This document shows positions 33,264 through 41,716 of a stretch of 64,000 bases of DNA, piece by piece. The DNA lies in the NCBI RefSeq assembly GCF_014204795.1, contig NZ_JACHMB010000001.1, positions 2,542,001-2,606,000 on the forward strand, given 5' to 3'. The stretch is from Nonomuraea jabiensis (lineage in GTDB: Bacteria; Actinomycetota; Actinomycetes; Streptosporangiales; Streptosporangiaceae). Within the stretch, counting starts at the first letter, position 1; the number at the start of each line of letters is the position of its first letter. The notes under the pieces are model-generated. The model made no database searches, had not been told where the DNA came from, and worked only from the letters and a program-made list of their open reading frames with translations. The translations under genes and the position numbers were made by a program.

Positions 33264-34459
33264 GCCGCCACCGCCCGGCCGGCCAGCGGGAGGCGTACGA
33301 GGACCCGGAAGCCCGGCCCGTCGGCGCGGCGGCCGAAGTCGGCGGTGCCGCCGCAGGCCGCGGCCCGCTCGCGGATGCCGATCAGGCCGTTGCCGCCCGA
33401 GGGGAGCGAAGATCCGGAGCCGCGGCCGTCGTCGGCGATGTCGATCATGAGGGTGTCGTCCTGCCAGGTGAGTCTGATGTCGGCACGGGCCGCGCCGGCG
33501 TGCTTGACGATGTTGGTGAGGGCTTCCTGGGTGATCCGGTATGCGGCGATCTCCGTGTCGGGGGTCAGCGGCCCCGGCTCGCCGGAGGTGGAGTATGTCA
33601 CGGCGAGGCCGGTGGCCCTGACCTGTTCGGCCAGGGTGGTGAGCGCGGCGATCGTCGGCTGCGGCGCCCGCGGGCCCTCCTCCTCCTTGAGCACGCTCAG
33701 CATCCGGCGGAGCTGGACCATGGCGTCGCGTCCCGCGGCGGCGATCGCGTCGAAGACGGCCTCCGCCCTGGCCGGGTCGCTCCTGACCACCACCGGTCCG
33801 GCCTCGGCCTGGACGACCATGAGGCTGACCGCGTGGGCCAGGATGTCGTGCATGTCGCGGGCGATCCTGGCCCGCTCGCGTTCGGCGGCCCGCTCGGCCT
33901 CGGCCTGGCGCTCGCGGGCCAGCTGGACGGCGCGTTCCTCGAGCGCGGCGGCGTGGGCGCGGGAGACGGCGGCGGCCCGGCCGATGGCGTAGGCGGCGGC
34001 GAAGAGCACGATGCCGCGCATCGCCGTCTCGGACGAGCCGACGATGAGCAGGCCGCCGGCGATCGTGAAGGCCAGCATGAGCAGGCGGGTCCATCTGGCG
34101 GAGTAGGCGGCCACGGTGTAGAGCGCCATGAGCGAGCCGTACCAGATGGGCTGCGCGGCCACCTCGTCCACGGCGTCGTAGAGGGCGGTCGTGACGAGGC
34201 TGGCCACCAGGACGGTCACCGGCGCCCGGCGCCGCCAGATCAGCGGCACCGCGGCGGCGACCACGACCGCGTAGCCCCACCAGTGCCAGGGCCCGCCGTA
34301 CGGGTTCTCGCGGGAGAACAGCGGCCACAGCTGCACGACCAGCACCAGCAGCGCGAGCGCGGCGTCCAGCCAGATCTGCGGCAGCGAGCTCGACCACCGG
34401 CGAACCGCCGCAAAGAACCGTAGATCGGACACAGCATCCCATCTTGCCTCGTACGTCAT
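33260..34459 (-). CDS. NarL-system sensor histidine kinase (HisKA_3)
   Basis: Sensor kinase of 399 aa with about five hydrophobic helices in the first 160 residues, a coiled helical linker rich in Ala/Glu/Arg, the HisKA_3 phospho-acceptor region ERARIARDMHDILAHAVSLM, and an HATPase domain (N-box EALTNIVKHA, G-box DDGRGS and GGNGLIGIRER). No extracytoplasmic loop is large, so it likely senses membrane state. Its ATG overlaps the stop of the upstream membrane-protein gene (ATGA) and its stop overlaps the regulator's GTG, linking all three by translation. Confidence 0.93.
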   Translation of the reverse strand: MTYEARWDAVSDLRFFAAVRRWSSSLPQIWLDAALALLVLVVQLWPLFSRENPYGGPWHWWGYAVVVAAAVPLIWRRRAPVTVLVASLVTTALYDAVDEVAAQPIWYGSLMALYTVAAYSARWTRLLMLAFTIAGGLLIVGSSETAMRGIVLFAAAYAIGRAAAVSRAHAAALEERAVQLARERQAEAERAAERERARIARDMHDILAHAVSLMVVQAEAGPVVVRSDPARAEAVFDAIAAAGRDAMVQLRRMLSVLKEEEGPRAPQPTIAALTTLAEQVRATGLAVTYSTSGEPGPLTPDTEIAAYRITQEALTNIVKHAGAARADIRLTWQDDTLMIDIADDGRGSGSSLPSGGNGLIGIRERAAACGGTADFGRRADGPGFRVLVRLPLAGRAVAA

Positions 34460-35040
34460 GCGAGCGCGGCGGCGGGCCTGGACGTCGCCGGGACCTGGCG
34501 GGCAAGCGGGACGAACGAGACCAGCAGGCAGAGGGCGCCGAGCGGGATGAGGTCCTTGTCGATGAACGGCAGGACGAGGTCGACCAGGACCAGGACGGGC
34601 GTCCACACCCTGACCCGGCGCAGCGCCGCGAGCTGCACGACGAGGGCGAGCTGGCCGGCGAAGAACAGGAGGGGGACGACGTCGTAGACGACGGTCGAGA
34701 CGCCGGGGACGCTCTGGACCCGGTCGAACAGCACGCCCATCGCCTCGTTGTCGGCGGACATGAACCCGACCACGATGTCGATGCCGAACTGGGCGAGCAG
34801 CGCCACGACGCCGGCGGTCCCGGCCGCCGCGCTCGCGGTGGCCAGGGCGTTCCCCCCGGCCATCCGCCGCATTTGCCAGAAGATGGGGACGAACAGGACG
34901 AGTGCCGCCATGAAGGCGAGGTGGCCGGTGGTCCACGCGATGCCGGGGCCCCGGCTGCCGTCGAGGCCGTCGAGGATCCGGATCACGCCGTAGGCGAGCA
35001 CGAGCAGGGGCGCGGCGATGAAGGCGGTACGGGAGTTCAT
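34456..35040 (-). CDS. Six-helix membrane protein upstream of a two-component system
   Basis: Integral membrane protein of 194 aa with about six hydrophobic helices and almost no loops. I do not recognise its family. The ATG at 35040 has GAGGA upstream and the stop overlaps the kinase start by four bases. Translational coupling to the sensor kinase suggests it is either the sensed protein or an accessory that controls the kinase. Confidence 0.8.
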   Translation of the reverse strand: MNSRTAFIAAPLLVLAYGVIRILDGLDGSRGPGIAWTTGHLAFMAALVLFVPIFWQMRRMAGGNALATASAAAGTAGVVALLAQFGIDIVVGFMSADNEAMGVLFDRVQSVPGVSTVVYDVVPLLFFAGQLALVVQLAALRRVRVWTPVLVLVDLVLPFIDKDLIPLGALCLLVSFVPLARQVPATSRPAAALA

Positions 35041-35132
35041 GGGGACGATCCTCGGCGTCGCGGGGGTCCCCGGGCATCGCCGGTAAGGGCGATTCCACGG
35101 CTCCCTCTCAAGAGCGAGGACGGATCCCCCGC

Positions 35133-35312
35133 TCAGTCGCGCCGCCGCGCGTAGTGCTGCTGGATCAGCGCGGCCGCGCAGGCCAGCGTGGCCAGGCCGA
35201 ACCCGATGCCGACGAACATGTTGAGGTCGGAGGTGGAGGTGACCATGTTGGCGACCGCGAAGATCGCCAGCAGCAGCCACAGCAGGGGGCGGGGGATACG
35301 GACGGGGGCCAT
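35133..35312 (-). CDS. 59-residue membrane protein
   Basis: A small gene with a clear AGGAG nine bases before its ATG. It encodes MAPVRIPRPLLWLLLAIF, then AVANMVTSTSDLNMFVGIGF, then a second hydrophobic stretch and a charged tail ending HYARRRD: two membrane helices with positive residues at both ends. It is 92 bases upstream of the six-helix membrane protein on the same strand, and its divergent neighbour is another histidine kinase. It is easily missed because of its size; a role as a small regulator of the adjacent signalling proteins is a guess. Confidence 0.72.
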   Translation of the reverse strand: MAPVRIPRPLLWLLLAIFAVANMVTSTSDLNMFVGIGFGLATLACAAALIQQHYARRRD

Positions 35313-35454
35313 CGGGTGCTCCTCACGAGATCGGGTGACACCCCGAGACGCTACGGATCGCCGGCGCCACGGGCGATCCCGCCAGTGAGACAGCCCGAGG
35401 TACAGCAGGCTGTACTGTTCGTCCGGTATCGCGGCCTTGTCCGGGGAGATGCCC

Positions 35455-35460
35455 TAGGGT
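35455..35460 (+). promoter_or_regulatory. -10 box of a probably leaderless kinase transcript
   Basis: TAGGGT followed by six bases and the ATG at 35467, matching leaderless spacing. A GAGG immediately next to the ATG is too close to act as a normal ribosome binding site. Confidence 0.4.
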
Positions 35461-35466
35461 CTGAGG

Positions 35467-36717
35467 ATGCCGACTCCCGACCCCGGGCCCTTACGCCGGT
35501 GGGACGTGGCGGCCCGGACCCGCGCCACCCTCGACGCCCTCGAACACCTCGTCGGCGGCGTCGGCACCGCCATCCTGGCGATCCTGGCCGTGTTCGCCGT
35601 GGCCGTCACCGCGCTGGCCTGCCTCCTCGGCGTGGGCCTGTTCCTGGTGCCCACCGCTCTGCACGTGCTGCGCGCCGTCGCCGACCGGGAGCGGGGGCGG
35701 CTGTCCCGCTGGGGGCCGGACGTCGTCATCAGTCCCGACCCGGTCCCGTCCGAGCTGCGAGCCGCGATCACGAACCCGGCGAGCCGGCGCGAGCTGTGCT
35801 GGGCGCTGGTCCACGCGTCCTTCGGGCTGCTGCTCGGGGCGCTCGGCATGACGCTGCCGCTCAGCGCGGTACGCGACCTGACGTTCCCGCTGTGGTGGCG
35901 GCTGATGCCGGACGGGGCGGGCGTGGACCTCTGGGTGGTGCACGACCTCCCGAGCGCCCTCGCGGTCGGCGCGCTGAGCGTGGGCTGGATCGCGCTGACC
36001 CTGGCCCTCGTCCCCGGCATGGCGCGCCTGCAGGCCTGGCCGGGGCGGCGGCTGCTGGCCGCCGACCCCGGCACCGACCTGGCGCTGCGGGTCGCCCAGC
36101 TCACCGCGACCCGCGCGGAGGCGCTCGACGCGCACGCCGCCGAGCTGCGGCGGATCGAGAGATCGCTGCACGACGGCACGCAGAACCGGCTCGTCGCCGT
36201 CAACGTCATGCTCGGCGCCGCCCGCCGCGCGCTGGCCCGCGACCCGGCCACCGCCGACGCCATGCTCGAACGCGCGCAGGACGCCGCCGAGCAGGCGCTG
36301 GCCGAGCTCCGCGCGGTCTCGCGCAGCATCCTGCCCCCGGTGCTGACGGACCGCAGCCTCGCCGACGCGCTGACCGGCCTGGCCGCCAGTTGCCCCGTCC
36401 CCTGCCGGATCGACGTCGACCTGCCCGGCAGGTGCGCCGCGTCCGTCGAGGCCACGGCCTACTTCGTGGTGGCCGAGGGGCTCACCAACATCGCCAAGTA
36501 CAGCCAGGCGCGGCACGCCACCGTCACGATCCGACGGCACGACGACCGGCTGGACCTCCAGATCACCGACGACGGCCGCGGTGGAGCGGACGAGCGGCGC
36601 GGCTCGGGGCTGGCCGGGATCCGCCGCCGGGCCGAGGCCCTGGACGGGACCTTCGCGCTGACCAGCCCAGAAGGCGGACCTACCACCATGAATGTGAGCC
36701 TCCCATGCGGATTGTGA
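35467..36717 (+). CDS. Sensor histidine kinase (HisKA_3/NarL type)
   Basis: Kinase of 416 aa with four hydrophobic helices (about 30-68, 118-140 and 163-185), a phospho-acceptor motif ERSLHDGTQNRLVAV near 235, and an HATPase domain (AEGLTNIAKYSQ, DDGRGG and GSGLAGIRRRAEAL). SLHDGTQ is the variant H-box of the DesK-like actinobacterial kinases. The gene end overlaps the response-regulator start by 13 bases. It diverges from the small membrane protein and the other two-component operon. Confidence 0.92.
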   Translation: MPTPDPGPLRRWDVAARTRATLDALEHLVGGVGTAILAILAVFAVAVTALACLLGVGLFLVPTALHVLRAVADRERGRLSRWGPDVVISPDPVPSELRAAITNPASRRELCWALVHASFGLLLGALGMTLPLSAVRDLTFPLWWRLMPDGAGVDLWVVHDLPSALAVGALSVGWIALTLALVPGMARLQAWPGRRLLAADPGTDLALRVAQLTATRAEALDAHAAELRRIERSLHDGTQNRLVAVNVMLGAARRALARDPATADAMLERAQDAAEQALAELRAVSRSILPPVLTDRSLADALTGLAASCPVPCRIDVDLPGRCAASVEATAYFVVAEGLTNIAKYSQARHATVTIRRHDDRLDLQITDDGRGGADERRGSGLAGIRRRAEALDGTFALTSPEGGPTTMNVSLPCGL

Positions 36718-37355
36718 TCGCCGAGGACGACCCGCTCCTGCGCGAAGGGCTCGCGCTGCTGCTGCGGGCGGAGTCGCTGGACGTCGTGGCCACCGCGCCC
36801 GACCCGGACGGCTTCCTGACCGCGATCGACGCCCACGAGCCGGACGTCGCCATCGTGGACGTCCGGATGCCCCCGACCCACACCGACGAGGGCATCGTCG
36901 CGGCCGTCGAGGCCCGGCGGCGGCAACCGGAGCTGGCCGTGCTCGTGCTGTCGGCGTACGTGGAGCAGGCGTTCGCCACCGACCTGCTCGCCCACGGCAG
37001 CGCCCGGCTGGGTTACCTGCTCAAGGAGCGGGTGGGGCGGGTCGAGGAGTTCATGGGAGCGCTGCACCGCGTGGCCGAGGGGGGCACGGCCATCGACCCG
37101 GAGGTCGTCGCGCAGCTGCTGGCCCGCAGCAGGCCCGACAACCGGCTCGACCGGCTCAGCCCGCGCGAGCGCGACGTGCTGGCCCTGATGGCCGAGGGCC
37201 TGGGCAACGCCGCGATCGCCGAGCGGCTGTTCGTCACCGACGGCGCCGTGCACAAGCACATCCGCAGCATCTTCGCCAAGCTCGACCTGGCGCCGACCGA
37301 CCGGACGGACCGGCGCGTGGCGGCCGTCCTGCACTACCTGGAGAGCGGGAAATAG
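36705..37355 (+). CDS. NarL-family response regulator
   Basis: Regulator of 216 aa. The receiver opens RIVIAEDDPLLREGL; the phospho-acceptor Asp is in IVDVRMPP and the Lys in LLKER. The C-terminal HTH is LSPRERDVLALMAEGLGNAAIA with recognition helix VHKHIRSIFAKL. Its ATG lies inside the end of the kinase gene, so the two are co-translated. It ends four bases from the stop of a convergent small gene. Confidence 0.93.
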   Translation: MRIVIAEDDPLLREGLALLLRAESLDVVATAPDPDGFLTAIDAHEPDVAIVDVRMPPTHTDEGIVAAVEARRRQPELAVLVLSAYVEQAFATDLLAHGSARLGYLLKERVGRVEEFMGALHRVAEGGTAIDPEVVAQLLARSRPDNRLDRLSPRERDVLALMAEGLGNAAIAERLFVTDGAVHKHIRSIFAKLDLAPTDRTDRRVAAVLHYLESGK

Positions 37356-37359
37356 CGGG

Positions 37360-37608
37360 TTAAGCGCCCAGGTCGCGGGCGATGTTGTCCAGCCTGATGG
37401 CCAGCTCCTCCATGGCCTCCTCGCTCAGGCCGCCCTCCGGCAGCCGGGCCGCGAGCTCGTCACGGCTGGCGATGACCAGGCCCTTGTGCGCGTCGTCCAC
37501 CTCATCGGCCGGCAGGACCACGCAGTCACCCCGGACGAACACCAACGTGGCGTCGGGGTGCTCCGACTGCAGCAGCTGGCGGACGCATTCAAGATCGATG
37601 AGAGACAT
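37360..37608 (-). CDS. Small protein of unknown function, 82 aa
   Basis: Acidic protein beginning MSLIDLECVRQLLQSEHPDA, with a strand-rich middle (TLVFVRGDCVVLPAD) and a helical acidic C-terminus. AGAGGAG precedes the ATG. It has no membrane segment and I recognise no family. It is the last gene of a reverse-strand group that begins with Hsp20, so a stress-related role is possible by association only. Confidence 0.65.
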   Translation of the reverse strand: MSLIDLECVRQLLQSEHPDATLVFVRGDCVVLPADEVDDAHKGLVIASRDELAARLPEGGLSEEAMEELAIRLDNIARDLGA

Positions 37609-37661
37609 CTCGGCTCCTCTGCCCCGACTGACTTCAAGCTGGGCGCTTACCCGGACGGCGG

Positions 37662-38024
37662 TCATCCGAACGTCGGGGGGCCGCCGTCGGCGTGCGAGCG
37701 CCGCACCCCGAACGTCACCAGGTACACGCCGGCCCCCAGCGCCACCAGGGCAGGCGGTACGGCGAGCAGCGGCCGCGCGGCCAGCAGCGCCAGCACGGCC
37801 AGGACCACCCCCACCAGCAGCCCGAGCGCGCCCGCCAGCAGGCGCACGCCGAGCCAGCTCGACGGCGGCGGCGCCTGCGGCCACTCGCCGTGGCCGCCTC
37901 CGTGCACGTCGGGCACGCCGGTGTCGCTCACCACGCCGGAGGAGGTGATCTCCTCGGGAGGCGGCGGCTCGCGCAGCACGGGAGCGAAGAACTCGTCCTC
38001 CGGATCCTTGTCGCGTCTGTTCAT
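37662..38024 (-). CDS. Two-helix membrane protein, 120 aa
   Basis: The N-terminal 55 residues are charged and Pro-rich (EDEFFAPVLREPPPPEEI), then two hydrophobic helices follow (about 58-80 and 85-107) with a short loop. The family is not recognised. It starts six bases after the stop of the preceding gene, in an apparent four-gene group with Hsp20 at its head. Confidence 0.68.
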   Translation of the reverse strand: MNRRDKDPEDEFFAPVLREPPPPEEITSSGVVSDTGVPDVHGGGHGEWPQAPPPSSWLGVRLLAGALGLLVGVVLAVLALLAARPLLAVPPALVALGAGVYLVTFGVRRSHADGGPPTFG

Positions 38025-38030
38025 CCTGGA

Positions 38031-38615
38031 TCACCTCGCCGGATCGGCTTCCTCCAGCTCGTGCAGGAACGGGTTGACCACGGCGTTCAGCTCGGCCAGG
38101 AGCGCTTCGAGCGAGGCCTGGGCGTCGTCGAGGTTCGGCAGGCCCGCGGCCCGGGCGTGGGTGGGCGTCGGCAGGCGCCCGACCGGCAGCGGAACGCGCA
38201 GCTCCAGCGTGCTCAGCGCGGTCGGCCGCTCGTACGGCGGCGGCACGTACGTGGGCTCCTGGCGCTGCCAGCTCGACCAGCCCCGCGGCAGCGGGAACGA
38301 GAGCGGGGCGGCCAGCTCGACCACCGCCAGCAGGCCCGGCGCCTCCTCCGGGCGGTGGCAGGTCGCGTCCAGCACCCGCGGGTGGCGGCGCACGTAGGCG
38401 TGCTCCGCCACCGGGCGCGTGGCCACCTCCCACGCGCCCAGCGCGAAGTGCAGCGGGTCCAGCGTGACGCCGCCCGCGGCCGGCTCGCCGTCCACGGCTT
38501 CGAAGGCATGCCGCCACCTGCGCAGCTCCTCGCCGTAGCGCTCCTGCGCGCTGCCCGGCTCCGCGCCGTCGCGCCCTCGCGCGGCGCCGATCCAGAACGC
38601 CTGCGTGCCGGCCAT
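38031..38615 (-). CDS. Hypothetical protein, 194 aa
   Basis: Soluble protein of unknown family with a WRHAFEAVDG helix near 35, a central segment with many Pro (SFPLPRGWSSWQRQ), and a helical C-terminus ending in acidic residues. Its ATG is 14 bases downstream of the hsp20 stop, so co-transcription is likely. It might be a client-specific partner of the small heat-shock protein, but nothing in its sequence shows this. Confidence 0.68.
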   Translation of the reverse strand: MAGTQAFWIGAARGRDGAEPGSAQERYGEELRRWRHAFEAVDGEPAAGGVTLDPLHFALGAWEVATRPVAEHAYVRRHPRVLDATCHRPEEAPGLLAVVELAAPLSFPLPRGWSSWQRQEPTYVPPPYERPTALSTLELRVPLPVGRLPTPTHARAAGLPNLDDAQASLEALLAELNAVVNPFLHELEEADPAR

Positions 38616-38629
38616 GCGCCTCCCCGGTG

Positions 38630-39088
38630 TCAGCCCTTGATCTCGATGCGGCGGGCGCGGCCCTTCTCGGTCTTGGGAACGCGCACGGTCAGGATGCCGT
38701 CCGCCAGCTCGCCGCCGATGTGCTCGGTGTCGGCGTCGCTCGGCAGGATCGTCCGGTAGACGAACCGTCCGGTGCGCCGGCGCAGCATCTGGCCCTTGTC
38801 CTCCTCGCTGATCTCCCCGGACACGCACAGCTCGCTGTCGTTGACCTCGACGTTGATGTCCTCCCGCTTCAGGCCGGGCAGCTCCGCCCGGACGATGTAG
38901 GCGTCCGGGGTCTCCTCGGTCTCCGCCACCGGCCGCCAGGCGGCCATGTCGCCCTCCGCGCCCTGCTCGAAGAGCCGCCCCATCTGGTCCCACAGCTGCT
39001 CGAACTCGGTGAAGGGATCCCAGGACCGCCTCTGCCAGGGAACACCCGCCTGCATCGCTCCGCGATTGCGCCTTATCGGCAAAGCCAC
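38630..39088 (-). CDS. Small heat-shock protein (Hsp20/alpha-crystallin family)
   Basis: ATP-independent chaperone of 152 aa. The alpha-crystallin domain spans about 50-145, with the typical strands AYIVRAELPGLKREDINVEV and ELCVSGEI, and the A-x-x-x-n-G-v-L motif as ADGILTVRVPK. A C-terminal IxI-like IEIKG follows. I chose the GTG at 39088 because GGAGGTGAG lies just upstream. It heads a group with three genes of unknown function. No clear HspR or CIRCE-type operator is visible in the 136-base divergent gap. Confidence 0.92.
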   Translation of the reverse strand: MALPIRRNRGAMQAGVPWQRRSWDPFTEFEQLWDQMGRLFEQGAEGDMAAWRPVAETEETPDAYIVRAELPGLKREDINVEVNDSELCVSGEISEEDKGQMLRRRTGRFVYRTILPSDADTEHIGGELADGILTVRVPKTEKGRARRIEIKG

Positions 39089-39224
39089 TGCTTTCTCACC
39101 TCCGTGACGTGAGGGACACCGTCGTCCCCCTCCCCCAAATTCATCCCTTACCCGCAATCTTCCGTCGTGAACGGTTCCGTCGCAGGTCAGAGGGCGTGTC
39201 GAAGCCATCGGACGGGGAAGCTGG

Positions 39225-40253
39225 GTGGACATGACCGACGGAACGGGGACCACGCCGGGCGCCGGGGAATCCGCCCTCCCCACGGTCACGCTGGCGCTCG
39301 CGGGCGACACCATGCTCGGCCGCGGCGTGGCCGAGCGGCTGAGGCTGAGCGCCGACCCGGCCGACTTCTTCGACACCGGCGTGCGCTCGGCGCTCTCCCG
39401 GGCCGATCTGGTCCTGTTCAACCTCGAATGCTGCGTCTCGGACCGCGGCCGGCGCTGGGACCCGATGCGCAAGGCGTTCCACTTCCGCGCCCCGCCCCAG
39501 GCCGCGGCGATGCTGGCGGAGCTGGGCGTGCACGCGGTCACGCTGGCCAACAACCACGCCCTCGACTACGGCCACGAGGCCCTCCTCGACACCCTCGACC
39601 ACCTGGCGGCGGCCGGGATCCGCACCGTGGGCGCGGGCGCCGACCTGGCCCGGGCCTGGGAGCCCGCCGAGCTGAAGGTGGGGGACCTCCGCCTGGCGGT
39701 GCTGGGCGTCACCGACCATCCCCCCGAGTTCGCGGCCACCGAGCGCAGGCCCGGCGTCGCGTACGCCGACCTCGGCTCCGGGGTGCCGGACCGGCTCACG
39801 AGCACGATCGGGAGCCTGGCCGCCGGCCTCGTCCTGGTCTGCGTCCACTGGGGCCCGAACATGACCTCCAAGCCCGTCACGCACGTCCGCCGCGCCGCCC
39901 GGGCCCTGGTGAAGGCCGGCGCGTCCCTGGTGGCCGGGCATTCCGCGCACGTCTTCCACGGGGTGGCCGGACCGGTCCTGTACGACCTGGGCGACCTCAT
40001 CGACGACTACATCGTGGACCCCGAGCTCCGCAACGACCTCGGCCTGATCTTCCTGGTCACCCTGGACGAGCGGGGCCCGGTACGGCTGCGCGCCGTCCCC
40101 ATCGCGCTGGACTACTGCCGTACCAGGATCGCGAACGACCTGGAGACCCGCTGGATCCGGGCCCGGTTCACCGCCGCCTGCGCCGACCTCGGCACCGAGG
40201 TCCGGTCGGAGGCCGGCGCGCTCACCGTCGATCTCCGGCCACCCGCGGATTGA
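39225..40253 (+). CDS. CapA/PgsA-family poly-gamma-glutamate synthesis-like protein
   Basis: Metallophosphatase-fold protein of 342 aa of the PGA_cap family. Family motifs include LALAGDTMLGRGV (about 23-35), FNLECCVSD, VTLANNHALDYG and VHWGPN, followed by AGHSAHVFHG. Some relatives act in poly-gamma-glutamate capsule making, others in unrelated hydrolysis. This copy lacks a signal peptide and has no capB/capC neighbours, so capsule synthesis is unlikely. The GTG at 39225 has GGGGAAG upstream; an ATG two codons later is possible. Confidence 0.85.
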   Translation: MDMTDGTGTTPGAGESALPTVTLALAGDTMLGRGVAERLRLSADPADFFDTGVRSALSRADLVLFNLECCVSDRGRRWDPMRKAFHFRAPPQAAAMLAELGVHAVTLANNHALDYGHEALLDTLDHLAAAGIRTVGAGADLARAWEPAELKVGDLRLAVLGVTDHPPEFAATERRPGVAYADLGSGVPDRLTSTIGSLAAGLVLVCVHWGPNMTSKPVTHVRRAARALVKAGASLVAGHSAHVFHGVAGPVLYDLGDLIDDYIVDPELRNDLGLIFLVTLDERGPVRLRAVPIALDYCRTRIANDLETRWIRARFTAACADLGTEVRSEAGALTVDLRPPAD

Positions 40254-40342
40254 CCGGACGCGCCACCCACTTCGGGTACGCGGTCAATCATGCAGAGTGA
40301 CCATATGGTGTGGTCAGTGGCCCACCTAGCGAGAGGATCGAC

Positions 40343-41668
40343 ATGGTGCACGAGCCGAGAATCGACGTCGAGAGCAGAGCCCAGTCGGTCAGGAACAGCC
40401 TGACAGAGGAGCAGTCCGAGCGGATCTCGGACGCGCTCGGCGAGCAGGGGATCTGGTTCGCGACCCCGCATCCCGGCGTGAGCGAGGCGCCCAGGCCCGA
40501 CCGCGTCTGGGAGCTGGTGGGCGACAAGCCGCACCTGGGGCGCACGGCCACCGGGCGGGCCGCGATCCATCTCGCCGACGGGCACACCGCGCTGACCCGG
40601 CCGCTGATCCTCGCCGACGGCTTCGGTTACGGGCCCAGCGACCTGGACGCGTTGTGGGCCCACTTCAACAGCGAGCGCAGCCCCGGGTTCCTGGACCAGC
40701 TCCGGACCATGGGCATCGACGTCATCCTCCTGGGCTTCGACCAGCGCCAGACGTACCTCCAGGCCAACGCCGCCGTGGCGGTCACCTGCGTCCAGCGCGC
40801 CATCCAGGAGCGGCAGGGCGACCTCCCGCTCGTCGTCGGCGGCGTCAGCATGGGCGGCATGGTCACCAGGTACGCGCTGGCGCGCATGGAGACCGAGGGC
40901 GCCGACCACCAGACCGACAAGTACTTCTCCTTCGACACACCGCACCTCGGCGCCTGGATCCCGCTGGTGCTCCAGCAGCTCGCCTACCTGCACGAATCGC
41001 TGGAGCCGAACGCGAACGGCCCCGGGCAGGCCGAGCTGATCCGCAGCCCGGCCGCGCAGCAGCTCCTGTGGGCCTGGGTCGAGAACGAGGACTACTCGGG
41101 CCCCGTGACCACCGCCAGCCCGCTGCGCACGGAGTTCCTGGACGATCTGCGCCGGGTCGGCTGGTTCCCGATCCGGCCGTACAAGCTGGGGCTGGCCAAC
41201 GGGGTCGGCGACGGCACGGGGCGCGACCTGCCGCCGGGCACGCCGGTGTTCGACCTGCACTACGACCCGCTGCAGCTCACGGCCAGGATCCAGCCGGACA
41301 TGGGCCAGCTGCAGAACGTCGGCACGGTCAAGTTCGGGGCTCCGACGTGGACGAGCGCCACCTCGCACGTGGCCGCGTTCGACGGGGCGCCGGGCGGCAC
41401 GCTCGACTCGTGGGGCAGGGTGGCCGACGCGATCGGGCTGCCCGTCCAGGAGCGGTTCCGCCACAGCTGCTTCGTGCCCGCGGTCAGCGCCATCGCCCTG
41501 GCCAGGGACCCGTACCACTGGCAGACCGACCTGTACAGGGACCTCACCGAGCTGCCGAAGGACGAGACATTCCTGGACGCGTTCTGCTGCGACACGGCCA
41601 ACACCGAGCACGGCAACGTCTCCGAGGTGCTGATCGACTGGTTCCTGGAGCAGCTCGCCGGCTGGTAG
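40343..41668 (+). CDS. Alpha/beta hydrolase
   Basis: Hydrolase or lipase-like protein of 441 aa. The nucleophile elbow is GVSMGGMV near residue 172, preceded by strands LILADGFGYGPSDLDALW (oxyanion region) and VDVILLGFDQRQTYLQ. The large lid/C-terminal region (about 220-430) contains a possible catalytic His in TATSHVAAF or the final EHGNVS. No signal peptide is present, so it is probably cytoplasmic. The ATG at 40343 has GAGAGGA upstream. It converges on a six-repeat propeller-like protein; whether they act together is unknown. Confidence 0.8.
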   Translation: MVHEPRIDVESRAQSVRNSLTEEQSERISDALGEQGIWFATPHPGVSEAPRPDRVWELVGDKPHLGRTATGRAAIHLADGHTALTRPLILADGFGYGPSDLDALWAHFNSERSPGFLDQLRTMGIDVILLGFDQRQTYLQANAAVAVTCVQRAIQERQGDLPLVVGGVSMGGMVTRYALARMETEGADHQTDKYFSFDTPHLGAWIPLVLQQLAYLHESLEPNANGPGQAELIRSPAAQQLLWAWVENEDYSGPVTTASPLRTEFLDDLRRVGWFPIRPYKLGLANGVGDGTGRDLPPGTPVFDLHYDPLQLTARIQPDMGQLQNVGTVKFGAPTWTSATSHVAAFDGAPGGTLDSWGRVADAIGLPVQERFRHSCFVPAVSAIALARDPYHWQTDLYRDLTELPKDETFLDAFCCDTANTEHGNVSEVLIDWFLEQLAGW

Positions 41669-41677
41669 CCGCGCGGC

Positions 41678-41709
41678 GAGGCGCCGGCTCGCGGGCGAGC
41701 CGACGCCTC
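41678..41709. terminator. Bidirectional terminator between convergent genes
   Basis: A 15-base stem (41678-41692 with 41695-41709) with a single mismatch fills most of the 48-base gap between the hydrolase and the propeller gene. It can end transcripts from both sides. Confidence 0.7.
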
Positions 41710-41716
41710 TTCACGT

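Noticed and set aside
35154..37355. A 733-codon forward frame ending in the response regulator
   Set aside because: Only the last 216 codons are real. The earlier part is the shadow of the divergent small gene and of the kinase, which is read in another frame.
39225..40253. Capsule (poly-gamma-glutamate) synthesis locus
   Set aside because: Only the CapA-like protein is present; no capB or capC genes and no signal peptide or anchor support capsule production.
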